Shown here piece after piece: positions 56,433 through 64,000 of a stretch of 64,000 nt of DNA (position 1 is the first letter of the stretch; each line of letters starts with the position of its first letter). Origin of the DNA: Acinetobacter sp. WCHA55 (GTDB taxonomy: Bacteria; Pseudomonadota; Gammaproteobacteria; Pseudomonadales; Moraxellaceae); assembly GCF_002165305.2 (NCBI RefSeq), contig NZ_CP032286.1:1488001-1552000 (forward strand), given 5' to 3'. A program made the translations under genes and the position numbers. The notes beneath the pieces are model-generated. The model made no database searches. It worked only from the letters and a program-made list of their open reading frames with translations, and was not told the DNA's origin.

Positions 56433-56990
56433 ATGCAACAAACAACTCCACGTAAAAAAGCACCTGAACAGGTTCGCCACAGTATTTTGCAACATGCCAT
56501 CCGTTTGGCTGCTGAAAAAGGTGTGACTGGGGTTTCTATACAGGCCGTAGCTGATTTGGTTGGCGTGAGTAAAGGTGGGGTTTTTCATCATTTTCCAAAC
56601 AAGCAAAAGCTACTTGAGGCAATGGTTGTCGAACAGCTTGAACAATTAGATCGAGTGGTGGATCAGTTGATAGCCAAAGATCAAGAGTATTACGGATGCT
56701 TCACGCGAGCCTACATCGAAATTACATTAGAAAAGCAGGTGCTGGGTTTAGAGCACTCTTGGTCAGCTATTTCGATGATCATGCTGACGGACCGTACCTT
56801 TAATGAGTATTGGATTGAATGGCTTGAGAAACGTTTGGCGCGCCATCAGAATACAGACAATGATTTGGAGCTTAAAATTCTACGCTATGCCGCAGATGGC
56901 ATTTGGCTCACAGCATTTACTGAGGTGGAAAATCTGTCTGAGACCATGCAACTTAAGCAAGAGCTAATCCAGCGAAGTTATCAGCACTAA
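56433..56990 (+). CDS. TetR family regulator of the SMR exporter
   Basis: 185 residues. The HTH (about 10-60) reads QVRHSILQHAIRLAAEKGVTGVSIQAVADLVGVSKGGVFHHFPNKQKLLEAMV, with SKGGVFHHFPNK as recognition helix. A ligand-binding C-terminal domain follows. It starts five bases after the SMR stop and lies with it under a promoter carrying the perfect inverted repeat, so a ligand-released repressor of its own operon is the simplest reading. The start is the ATG at 56433. Confidence 0.9.
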   Translation: MQQTTPRKKAPEQVRHSILQHAIRLAAEKGVTGVSIQAVADLVGVSKGGVFHHFPNKQKLLEAMVVEQLEQLDRVVDQLIAKDQEYYGCFTRAYIEITLEKQVLGLEHSWSAISMIMLTDRTFNEYWIEWLEKRLARHQNTDNDLELKILRYAADGIWLTAFTEVENLSETMQLKQELIQRSYQH

Positions 56991-57015
56991 TTTATACACA
57001 GCGCTATTTGAAAAT

Positions 57016-57043
57016 AAAAAGCACCCTCGATGGGTGCTTTTTT
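57016..57043. terminator. Bidirectional terminator between tetR and benE
   Basis: AAAAAGCACCC and GGGTGCTTTTT close on TCGAT, between the convergent TetR gene and benE. Confidence 0.93.
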
Positions 57044-57053
57044 ATATGAAGGC

Positions 57054-58229
57054 TTAAACTTTTTTGGTTTTAAACTTAAATATAAGCATAACTGCAAAAC
57101 CAAAGAGTAGTCCCCAAAAGGCAGAACCAATGCCAAAAAACTGAACGCCTGATGCACTAAATAAGAAAGTCATGAGTGCAGCTTCACGGTCTGAGACTGC
57201 TTCAAATGCAATTGCAATGTTATGACTAATCGTGCCAAATAAAGCAATGCCTGCTAAGGCTGTAATAAAGATTGCAGGGAAAGACAACAACAGACTGGTG
57301 AGGGTTGCTGCAAATAGTCCCATTAAGATGTAAAAGAAGCCGCAGCTCATGCCCGCAATATAGCGTTTTGATGGGTCAGGATGAACTTGTTCATCTAAAC
57401 TAACAGCTGCACTGATGGCTGCAGTATTCACACTATAGCAACCAAATGGTGCGAGTAAGGCTTGAGCGGTACCCGTCCAGCCAATCAGTTGATTGACGTG
57501 TGGGTTATAGCCATAGCTTTTAATCATGGCAATACCTGGTAAATATTGGGATGCCATATTGATCACAAACAAAGGCAGTGCTAAACCTAAAATAGCAGAC
57601 ATACTGAATTCAGGCACCATCCAAACAGGTTGCGCTAGACTCCATGTGATTTGAGGTGTATGGAAGTCTAAGAACAATGGGCAGAGTAACAAGCCTGAAA
57701 TCACGGTAATGACAATACAATAACGTGGACTAAGTCGCTTAGAAACAATATAAGCCGCCAGCATGGATAAAATAAACCCCCAATGGTCTTGCATACTGGC
57801 GAACAATGAAATACCAAACTTCAGTAGCACACCTGCAAGCATGGCACTGGTTAGGCTTTGCGGGATATAAGTCAGAACTTTCTCAAAGATCCCGAAAAAG
57901 CCCAAAATAGCGGTAACTAAACCACAGACCAAAAATGCACCAATCGCTTCATGCAAGCTATAACCACTGCCCGTAGCAATAATTAAAGCCAGTGCCGCAG
58001 TAGACCATGAGGTCGATACTGGATATTTAAGTTTCCAAGATAAAAGCAGGCCACTCAAACCAATGCCCAGACCTAAAGCCCAGAACCATGAGTTGATTTG
58101 TGCAGTATTTGCACCTAAGACTTGGGCGGACTGAATGACCAAGACAGAAGACACACTAATGCCAATGAGGAAGGTAATAAAACCTGCGAATACTGCTGGA
58201 ATTGAGAAATCTTGAAATAATTTTTGCAT
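57054..58229 (-). CDS. benE: Benzoate/H+ symporter family transporter BenE
   Basis: 391 residues from the ATG at 58229, with 11-12 hydrophobic helices. SIPAVFAGFITFLIGISVSSVLVIQSAQVLGA (about 8-39) and the WALGLGIGLSGLLLS and FGCYSVNTAAISAAV segments match BenE, the benzoate transporter first described in Acinetobacter. No other ben or cat gene is nearby, so the true substrate may be another aromatic acid. Length and organisation are normal. Confidence 0.85.
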   Translation of the reverse strand: MQKLFQDFSIPAVFAGFITFLIGISVSSVLVIQSAQVLGANTAQINSWFWALGLGIGLSGLLLSWKLKYPVSTSWSTAALALIIATGSGYSLHEAIGAFLVCGLVTAILGFFGIFEKVLTYIPQSLTSAMLAGVLLKFGISLFASMQDHWGFILSMLAAYIVSKRLSPRYCIVITVISGLLLCPLFLDFHTPQITWSLAQPVWMVPEFSMSAILGLALPLFVINMASQYLPGIAMIKSYGYNPHVNQLIGWTGTAQALLAPFGCYSVNTAAISAAVSLDEQVHPDPSKRYIAGMSCGFFYILMGLFAATLTSLLLSFPAIFITALAGIALFGTISHNIAIAFEAVSDREAALMTFLFSASGVQFFGIGSAFWGLLFGFAVMLIFKFKTKKV

Positions 58230-58354
58230 GAAGATCAAAACATAATTTGAATGAGTGAAAATAGCGATTGTTCAAGGATCATACGCTGGTTCTTGAAAAA
58301 GAAAACAGTACACAATAGTTTTTTTATCGAAAATAACGAGATTATTCACGAGAA

Positions 58355-59005
58355 TTACAGGGTGGAAAGTGCGAGCTTTAAACCAAAACCACAAAACAGT
58401 AAACCAACAGTTGCCACTGCGACAGCGGCAACTTTAAACTGACGGTTAAAGTAACTGGCCAATTTAATCCCTGAGAAAATCAAAATACTAAGATAAGCCA
58501 TGCTGATGATCTGCAAGATGACTGAAAGTAAAGTAAAGCTGAGTGCAGGATAAGCGTATTTAGGGTTAACAAACTGCACAAAGAAAGACAAATAGAACAA
58601 AATAGCTTTAGGGTTTAAAAGACTAATAGTCAGCGCTGATCTAAATGGGTGTAGCGTTTGCAAAGTATTCTGGTTTGAGCTTGCTTCAAGGTGCTGTGGG
58701 GATGAATACCACGTTTTGACGCCAGCAATCAAGAGTTTTCCACCTAGGTAGGATAAGTACAAAGCCCCTACAATTTTTAATAAAATAAACAGCCAAGGGA
58801 AAGCATGTAAAAGAGACGCTGCGCCTAGTACCGTGCATAGAATGAGGATCAGGTCACCCGTGAAAACGCCTAATGCTCCCCAATAGCCGATCTTTGGACC
58901 AAAACGTGAGGCAATGGACATCACATAAAGAGAATTTGGGCCTGGTAGAATCACAATTAAAATTGTACCGATGATATAGGTACCGATGTCGATAATCCCA
59001 AACAC
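58355..59005 (-). CDS. LysE family translocator
   Basis: 216 residues with about six hydrophobic helices. GTILIVILPGPNSLYVMSIASRFGPKIGYWGALGVFTGDLILI (about 14-56) is the RhtB/LysE signature, including the PGPN motif. LNPKAILFYLSFFVQF (about 129-144) is the second marker. The family exports amino acids; the amino acid is not evident. It lies between benE and tal on the same strand, with a tal terminator just upstream of its ATG. Confidence 0.88.
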   Translation of the reverse strand: MFGIIDIGTYIIGTILIVILPGPNSLYVMSIASRFGPKIGYWGALGVFTGDLILILCTVLGAASLLHAFPWLFILLKIVGALYLSYLGGKLLIAGVKTWYSSPQHLEASSNQNTLQTLHPFRSALTISLLNPKAILFYLSFFVQFVNPKYAYPALSFTLLSVILQIISMAYLSILIFSGIKLASYFNRQFKVAAVAVATVGLLFCGFGLKLALSTL

Positions 59006-59020
59006 AACATATTCTCAATA

Positions 59021-59058
59021 AAAAAGCCGATATTGCATGATAGCAAAATCGGCTTTTA
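59021..59058 (-). terminator. Terminator of tal
   Basis: AAAAGCCGAT (59022-59031) pairs with ATCGGCTTTT (59048-59057), with inner TTGC/GCAA pairs, 17 bases beyond the tal stop. Confidence 0.88.
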
Positions 59059-59075
59059 AAAGAAGAAAAATCAAG

Positions 59076-60062
59076 TTAAGCTGAAATTTCTTCATCTAGA
59101 CCAAAAGACTGACGCAATAGTGTGTTCAGTTGTTGACGGGCTTTAATAAATCCATCAATACCCCCTTGTAGCAGTTGCGTTGCCATCAAGTCATGTTCAA
59201 TTTGATTTCTAAACTCAGCTTCACTGAGTGTGTTAAGTGCAGTTGTTGCTGGTGTGATATCACTTGCTGACAGTTGGGCTTTAACTTCACGTGTGTCTTG
59301 TTCAAGAGCTGCCAATAAGTTAGGTGCAACAGTAAGAAGGTCACAACCTGCAAGTCCTAAGACTTGGTCAACACTGCGGAAGCTTGCGCCCATAATTTCT
59401 GTTTTGATCCCATGTGCTTTATAGAACTGGTAAATTTGCTTCACAGAAAGTACGCCCGGGTCTTTTTCAACTGCATAGCTGTCCACACCTTCGGCTTTTT
59501 TGTACCAATCTAAAATACGTCCAACAAAAGGTGAAATTAAAGTGACATTTGCCTCCGCACAAGCATGGGCCTGATGCACACCAAACAAAAGCGTTAAGTT
59601 GGTATGGATACCTTCAGCTTCTAACACTTTCGCTGCTTGAATACCCGCCCATGTTGAAGCGATTTTAATTAATATACGATTTTGATCTACGCCGTAGTTT
59701 TTATATAGTGCCAACAGCTCTTTGGCTTTTTCAATGGTAGCATCGGTATCGTATGACAGTGCAGCATCTACTTCTGTAGATACACGACCCTCAATCAATT
59801 TGAGAATTTCAACCCCAAACTTGACGGTAAGAATGTCGATTGTGCGTTCAATGAGTAAGTCTTCTTTATAGCCCTCAGTTTTGGCTTGAGCAAAAGCATC
59901 CTCAATCAACTCTTTATTTTCAGGTTGAATAGCAGCCGCTGTAATCAGCGACGGATTAGTCGTTGCGTCAAGCGGGCGAAATTGGTTAATCGCCGCTAAA
60001 TCGCTACTGTCAGCAACAATGGTGGTTAATCTTTTTAATTGGTTTAATGCAGTTTGTGTCAT
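59076..60062 (-). CDS. tal: Transaldolase (class I)
   Basis: 328 residues, a TIM-barrel aldolase of the pentose phosphate pathway. The N-terminal DATTNPSLITAAA (about 28-40) and RILIKIASTWAGIQAAKVLEAEGIHTNLTLLF (about 128-159), which holds the Schiff-base Lys132 equivalent, are the classical signatures. It moves a dihydroxyacetone unit between sugar phosphates. The C-terminus has an extra segment (FGLDEEISA) as in other gammaproteobacteria. A single gene with its own terminator. Confidence 0.95.
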   Translation of the reverse strand: MTQTALNQLKRLTTIVADSSDLAAINQFRPLDATTNPSLITAAAIQPENKELIEDAFAQAKTEGYKEDLLIERTIDILTVKFGVEILKLIEGRVSTEVDAALSYDTDATIEKAKELLALYKNYGVDQNRILIKIASTWAGIQAAKVLEAEGIHTNLTLLFGVHQAHACAEANVTLISPFVGRILDWYKKAEGVDSYAVEKDPGVLSVKQIYQFYKAHGIKTEIMGASFRSVDQVLGLAGCDLLTVAPNLLAALEQDTREVKAQLSASDITPATTALNTLSEAEFRNQIEHDLMATQLLQGGIDGFIKARQQLNTLLRQSFGLDEEISA

Positions 60063-60157
60063 TGATCGTTAGTTCTTAAAGTTATTACCCATAAATTATT
60101 TATAACACAAACTGCTTCTAACCCAAGTGGATTCGGATGTTTTAACAGCAGTTATCA

Positions 60158-61042
60158 CTATTTTTTACGTTGATTTCGGATGTTTTGGATTAAAAAACGT
60201 GCAGCTGCACCCAATTCACTTTCACGACTCCAGACCAAATCGACAAAATATTCAAACTTTGGAGTGAAATCTAGCAGATCTAATATTTTCAACTGGGTTT
60301 TGAGCTGAGGGTTTTCATTCAGCATTTCCAAGGGTAAAACACCCCAACCGAAATTTTGCATAATGAGTGCGCAGGCAGAGTGATGATTGTCAGTCCGCCA
60401 GTATTCTTTAGAAAAAAGTAGCTCAGGTTTAATGCTTTTATCTCGGCTGGCAACCACGATCTGGCGACTGTGTTGAATTTGTTCAAAGCTGACTTGTGGA
60501 AATTGCGCCAGCTCAAAGTCTTTGTTTGCGACAGGGACTAAAGTTTCCATTTTTAATTCAACAAACTGTTCGCTGCTTTCTAGCTGTTCACGTTCGAACA
60601 TCAGTGCAAGTTGCGCTGTACCGTTGAGTAACATTCTTTGCGCATCTTCCTGAGGTGCAGAAAAAATGTTGATCTGTAGACTGGGAAATTCAGCTTCTAA
60701 TATTGCGATGTAGTCGATCCATTGCATATGTAGCAGTTCAGATACAACGACGATATTGAGCGAGGACTCCAAACCGTGGCTTAGGGCATGGGCATGCTGT
60801 TTCCATTGATTCATTTCGGTCAGCAGTTGCTGGGTCTTTTCATATAACGTCATGGCTTGCGCAGTTGCTATAGGCTCGCGTCCTTCACGTAAGAAAAGTT
60901 GTAGGTTTAAGTCTATTTCCAAGTTGGCAATTGACATACTCACGGCCGATGGCACTTTGCCCAATTTTCGTGCAGCAGCTGAAAATGAACCCGACTCAAT
61001 CACGGTTTTAAAAATGATCAGTTGCTCTTGATTGATATTCAT
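60158..61042 (-). CDS. aceR: LysR family regulator, probable AceR
   Basis: 294 residues. The LysR HTH is FKTVIESGSFSAAARKLGKVPSAVSMSIANLEIDLNLQLFLREGREPIATAQA (about 11-62). The C-terminal effector domain is of the periplasmic-binding type. The gene is divergent from aceI across about 100 bases. In Acinetobacter the regulator in this position, AceR, activates aceI in response to chlorhexidine. The assignment rests on position and family, not on an identity check. Confidence 0.8.
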   Translation of the reverse strand: MNINQEQLIIFKTVIESGSFSAAARKLGKVPSAVSMSIANLEIDLNLQLFLREGREPIATAQAMTLYEKTQQLLTEMNQWKQHAHALSHGLESSLNIVVVSELLHMQWIDYIAILEAEFPSLQINIFSAPQEDAQRMLLNGTAQLALMFEREQLESSEQFVELKMETLVPVANKDFELAQFPQVSFEQIQHSRQIVVASRDKSIKPELLFSKEYWRTDNHHSACALIMQNFGWGVLPLEMLNENPQLKTQLKILDLLDFTPKFEYFVDLVWSRESELGAAARFLIQNIRNQRKK

Positions 61043-61051
61043 AATTTTCTA

Positions 61052-61072
61052 TCTTTCAGTTTTATTGAAAGA
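61052..61072. promoter_or_regulatory. Inverted repeat in the aceR-aceI intergenic region
   Basis: TCTTTCA (61052-61058) and TGAAAGA (61066-61072) flank a seven-base spacer, ten bases from the aceR start and about 70 bases upstream of the aceI ATG. A LysR-type site (T-N11-A) fits within it. A second half-site, TGAAAGA, lies near 61125, so it is a candidate AceR site. Confidence 0.5.
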
Positions 61073-61141
61073 ACCTGACTCGATTAATCAATATTATAAA
61101 AATAAAATAGCCAACATCCAATCATGAAAGAGTAATTAAAA

Positions 61142-61576
61142 ATGTTGATTTCCAAAAGAAGGATTATTCATGCGCTCAGCTATGAAATCATCCTATTGGT
61201 GATCATTGCTGTAGCTTTAAGTTTCATATTCCATATGCCTTTAGAGGTCACAGGCGTGCTCGGTATTGCCATGGCAGTCACTTCGGTCATATGGAATATG
61301 GTGTTTAACCATTTCTTTGAAAAGTTTGAAGCGAAAAGAAAACTCAAAAGAACCATCGGCGTACGTGTTCTTCACGCAATTGGTTTTGAAGGTGGTTTGA
61401 TGCTTGCAACCATTCCAATGGTCGCATATGCAATGCAAATGAGTATTTGGCAAGCCATCGTACTCGACTTCAGTTTAACCATGTGTATTTTAGTTTATAC
61501 CTTTATCTTCCAATGGTGTTATGACATGGTGGAGGCCAAATTGGGTATTCAAGCTGAAGCGCAATATTCAAATTAA
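61142..61576 (+). CDS. aceI: PACE family chlorhexidine efflux transporter AceI
   Basis: 144 residues with four membrane helices, two tandem BTP domains. MLISKRRIIHALSYEIILLVIIAVALSF (about 1-28) carries the Glu15 needed for chlorhexidine transport in AceI. NMVFNHFFEKFEAKRKLKRTIGVRVLHAIGFEGGLM (about 56-91) and IFQWCYDMVEAKLGI are also diagnostic. PACE proteins export chlorhexidine and other biocides and may export polyamines such as cadaverine or putrescine physiologically. The divergent LysR regulator AceR activates it. Length and residues leave little doubt. Confidence 0.95.
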   Translation: MLISKRRIIHALSYEIILLVIIAVALSFIFHMPLEVTGVLGIAMAVTSVIWNMVFNHFFEKFEAKRKLKRTIGVRVLHAIGFEGGLMLATIPMVAYAMQMSIWQAIVLDFSLTMCILVYTFIFQWCYDMVEAKLGIQAEAQYSN

Positions 61577-61581
61577 AAATT

Positions 61582-61607
61582 AAGCCACGCAATGTTGTGG
61601 CTTTTTT
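61582..61607. terminator. Terminator of aceI
   Basis: AAGCCAC (61582-61588) and GTGGCTT (61597-61603) close on an eight-base loop, followed by TTTT. It lies between aceI and the convergent membrane-protein gene. Confidence 0.85.
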
Positions 61608-61622
61608 AATGTGATGTGATTC

Positions 61623-62174
61623 TTATTTGAATTTTCTGACATTTAAAATATAAGGGATCATTAAGGCAAAAAAGACGGTGATGGCAGCATGAAAACTATT
61701 TGCGAAAGCGCTTATATATGGATGCGCAAAGCCTTTGAGATAGATCATTGTTGCGCCTTTCTTTGTACTGGAATTTGTGTATGGGATTTCATCACTGATC
61801 AAAAACCAGCTTAAGCAGAAAAAGAACAGCATAAAAATAAAAAATACTAAGCCTAATGGATTAAACATTGAGCGTTGTTGTGTATTCAGTTTTGCGTAGT
61901 TTTGCCTGATCTGCTGAACTTGTTGTCGGTTGAGTTGTACACGAAAATAATTGATCAAAATAAGGGCAATACAGATGAAAGTACAAATAGCAAAAAAGTC
62001 ATTGAGAAATTTATGCGGGCTGGACAAGTCGGATACAATGCTGGTTGGAAATACGCCTTGAAAGTGAAAGTCGAAGCTGACAATCAAAAGTGCTATGACT
62101 AAGGGAATGAGGTAAAAATAATAATAGCGAATTGGGGTATTAAGATAAACAATAAAGGGTGATGAATTTCGCAT
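61623..62174 (-). CDS. Hypothetical membrane protein, 183 residues
   Basis: Not recognised. It has four hydrophobic helices (about 19-35, 61-80, 107-126, 157-177) with aromatic-rich ends (IRYYYFYLIPLVIALLIV). Between helices two and three is a polar, Gln/Arg-rich loop (RVQLNRQQVQQIRQNYAKLNTQQRSMF). No transporter motif or charged intramembrane residue stands out. The start ATG at 62174 lacks a strong ribosome-binding site. Convergent with aceI, monocistronic. Confidence 0.72.
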   Translation of the reverse strand: MRNSSPFIVYLNTPIRYYYFYLIPLVIALLIVSFDFHFQGVFPTSIVSDLSSPHKFLNDFFAICTFICIALILINYFRVQLNRQQVQQIRQNYAKLNTQQRSMFNPLGLVFFIFMLFFFCLSWFLISDEIPYTNSSTKKGATMIYLKGFAHPYISAFANSFHAAITVFFALMIPYILNVRKFK

Positions 62175-62233
62175 AGTTTGTATTTGGTTGTTTTATGTTC
62201 TTATCTATAGAGTAAATTGATGGTTTTGACCAG

Positions 62234-62265
62234 TAAAAAAGCACCTCAAAAGAGATGCTTTTTTA
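62234..62265 (-). terminator. Terminator of the thiolase gene
   Basis: AAAAAAGCA and TGCTTTTTT are outer arms and CTC/GAG inner pairs around AAAA (one C:A mismatch between them), 14 bases past the thiolase stop on the minus strand. Confidence 0.85.
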
Positions 62266-62279
62266 CAGCGAAGGCGAGA

Positions 62280-63797
62280 TTATTTTTCAATAATTGCTGT
62301 CACACCTTGACCACCTGCAGCACAGATTGAAACCAGTACGCGACCTGAACCTTTTTGGTGAATCAACTTCGCAGCAGTGGCAATGATACGACCACCAGTT
62401 GCAGCAAATGGGTGACCTGCTGCAAGTGAAGAACCTTTGATGTTGAGTTTAGTGCGGTCAATTGAACCGAGTGGAGCATCTAAACCTAAACGGTCTTTAC
62501 AGAATTTTGGATCTTCCCAAGCTTTCAACGTAGAAAGTACTTGCGACGCAAATGCTTCATGAATTTCGTAGTAGTCAAAGTCTTGAAGTTTAAGGCCAGC
62601 ACGCTCAAGCATACGTGGAACTGCATAAGCAGGTGCCATCAATAAGCCTTCTTTTTTCTCAACGAAATCAACAGCAGCTGTTTCTTGGAAGGTTAAGTAA
62701 GCTAGGACTTCGTGACCGTTTGCTTTCGCCCATTCTTCAGATGCTAAAAGTACACAAGATGCACCATCCGTAAGTGGTGTTGAGTTGCCTGCAGTCATAG
62801 TACGGGCATCGCCTTTACCAAAAGCTGGTTTGAGCTTAGCAAGTTTTTCAACCGTAGAGTCAGCACGTAAGTTGTTGTCACGTTCTAAACCTAAGAATGG
62901 TGTGATCAGGTCATCGAAGAAACCTTCTTCGTAAGCCGCAGCCATTTTTTGGTGTGAAGATGCAGCAAGTTCGTCTTGCGCTTCACGTGCAATACCCCAT
63001 TCAAGCGCAGTAATGGCTTGGTGATCGCCCATAGACAAACCTGTACGTGGCTCACCATTTTTAGGCGCATCCATTAAGTCTTTTAGGTTGATTTTGGTTA
63101 AAGCTTTTAAACGGTCTTTACCCGTTTTTGCAATGTTGAGTTCAAGCAATGCTTTACGTAAACCATCACCAAATGCAATTGGTGCATCAGAAGTGGTATC
63201 TACACCACCAGCAACACCTACTTCAATTTGGCCCAGTGCGATTTTGTTGGCAACTAAGAATGCTGCTTGTAAGCCAGTACCACATGCTTGCTGAATATCG
63301 TAAGCAGGTGTTTCTGGCGCAAGTGCAGTGTTTAGTACACATTCACGGGTCATGTTAAAGTCACGGCTGTGCTTAAGTACAGCACCAGCAACCACTTCAC
63401 CAAGGCGCTGACCTTGAAGGTTAAAACGTTCAACAAGACCGTTTAGCGCTGCTGTGAACATATCTGTATTTGAAGCGGTGAAATATGCGCCATTTGAGCG
63501 AGCGAAAGGAATACGGTTACCACCGATAATAGCCACGCGGCGAACAGTGTTTTGACTCATGGTTTGATCCTGTTGAACAGCAGTTTGAGTTTTTGGTTTT
63601 GAAGCATTTGTAGAAGAAGCAGGGCTTTTACTACGAGTTGACGCAGCACGAGTGCGAGTCGGCTTAGTCGTGTTATTTACTGATTGGGTTGTCGTGCCAG
63701 TACTTTTAGTTCTACGCGGTGTACTTTTTGATGTATTTGACACGGTTTCCGTAGCAGAATTTTCCACTGCTGGATTTTCTTGAGTTGTTTTGCTCAT
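62280..63797 (-). CDS. Acetyl-CoA C-acyltransferase (thiolase) with low-complexity N-terminal extension
   Basis: 505 residues; thiolases are normally about 390-430. From about residue 85 the protein is a full thiolase: RRVAIIGGNRIPFARS, IQQACGTGLQAAFLVANKIALGQIEVGVAGGVD with the nucleophilic Cys, NSTPLTDGASCVLLAS, EIHEAFASQVLSTL (His), AAGHPFAATGGRI and VSICAAGGQG (second Cys). It acts in fatty-acid breakdown or acetoacetyl-CoA metabolism; FadI is the closest resemblance. Residues 1-79 are Thr/Ser/Lys/Arg/Ala-rich (TRTRAASTRSKSPASSTNAS). An in-frame ATG at 63560 with AGGA nine bases upstream would give a normal 426-residue enzyme. Confidence 0.88.
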   Translation of the reverse strand: MSKTTQENPAVENSATETVSNTSKSTPRRTKSTGTTTQSVNNTTKPTRTRAASTRSKSPASSTNASKPKTQTAVQQDQTMSQNTVRRVAIIGGNRIPFARSNGAYFTASNTDMFTAALNGLVERFNLQGQRLGEVVAGAVLKHSRDFNMTRECVLNTALAPETPAYDIQQACGTGLQAAFLVANKIALGQIEVGVAGGVDTTSDAPIAFGDGLRKALLELNIAKTGKDRLKALTKINLKDLMDAPKNGEPRTGLSMGDHQAITALEWGIAREAQDELAASSHQKMAAAYEEGFFDDLITPFLGLERDNNLRADSTVEKLAKLKPAFGKGDARTMTAGNSTPLTDGASCVLLASEEWAKANGHEVLAYLTFQETAAVDFVEKKEGLLMAPAYAVPRMLERAGLKLQDFDYYEIHEAFASQVLSTLKAWEDPKFCKDRLGLDAPLGSIDRTKLNIKGSSLAAGHPFAATGGRIIATAAKLIHQKGSGRVLVSICAAGGQGVTAIIEK

Positions 63798-64000
63798 AAG
63801 GCTTTTCCAAGCATGTTAATCTATTCTTAGGGTGTACATTAGCATATTATAAAAAGGGCTGAATTGACTAGAATGACATTGCAACAGGCTTTCAGGTCAA
63901 GACATATCCTCTATAACTCAAGTATGATTCTACTGAAACCGATGGAACTATTGAAATATAAGACTCTAGACATCACTTTGAAGTTAAAAGGATATCTTTG

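Noticed and set aside
63798..64000. A + strand ORF opening near 63924 at the right edge
   Set aside because: Only about 25 codons are visible with no family signal. It may be a leader or promoter region of the next gene.
1..64000. CRISPR arrays, prophage, insertion sequences, defence islands, tRNA genes
   Set aside because: I looked for regularly spaced repeats, transposase or integrase motifs and tRNA arms and saw none. The hfq repeat is the only tandem array.

Overview
The window is a contiguous piece of an A+T-rich gammaproteobacterial chromosome, almost certainly Acinetobacter. The evidence is an Hfq with a very long Gly-rich tail, the chlorhexidine-type efflux protein AceI beside a divergent LysR regulator, the order lptD-surA / amgK-murU / rsmG-parA-parB / exbB-exbD-msbA-lpxK-kdsB / holB-pilZ-tatD, and a type II secretion block gspHIJK without gspC-G. 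The species cannot be fixed by eye. I see no insertion sequence, prophage, CRISPR array, rRNA or recognisable tRNA.

Layout. 1-8.9 kb: an MFS exporter, a DUF441 membrane protein, two rRNA/tRNA pseudouridine synthases, a GNAT enzyme and a lone RelB/DinJ-type antitoxin, then tsaE-mutL-miaA-hfq (tRNA modification, mismatch repair, RNA chaperone). 8.9-23 kb: the envelope core. lptD-surA build and fold the outer membrane, amgK-murU recycle peptidoglycan sugars, rsmG-parA-parB modify 16S rRNA and segregate the chromosome, exbBD energise transport, msbA-lpxK-kdsB make and export lipid A/LOS, and holB-pilZ-tatD follow. 23-27 kb: a TetR regulator and the minor pseudopilins gspH-I-J-K. 27-35 kb: a QueD-like enzyme, ung, an enoyl-CoA hydratase-like hydrolase, tadA, an SRPBCC protein, cmk-rpsA-ihfB-lapA and pyrF. 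35-47 kb: a LysO-type exporter, a Baeyer-Villiger-type monooxygenase with divergent AraC regulator, zapE, glcB, an SRAP protease, a MarR regulator, and a TerC/CBS/CorC membrane protein. 47-54 kb: uncharacterised proteins, thiM, pepN and two UspA proteins. 55-64 kb: an esterase lipoprotein, an SMR exporter with its TetR regulator, benE, a LysE-type exporter, tal, aceR/aceI, a membrane protein, and a thiolase with a Ser/Thr/Lys/Arg-rich N-terminal extension.

Most of the window is ordinary conserved core genome, and I do not see a convincing new multi-gene system. The best second looks are: a perfect 14-bp inverted repeat over the SMR-tetR promoter; the two-tier in-frame repeat in hfq; a changed last position in the MutL endonuclease motif; an uncharacterised multi-zinc-ribbon protein coupled to thiM; the low-complexity extension on the thiolase with a possible second start; an orphan antitoxin; a decayed or frameshifted small gene after pyrF; and a 40-residue hydrophobic small ORF after the TerC-family gene. 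Starts were moved from the longest reading frame where alignment, ribosome-binding sites or signal sequences favoured an internal codon. All identifications rest on reading motifs; no database search was run.
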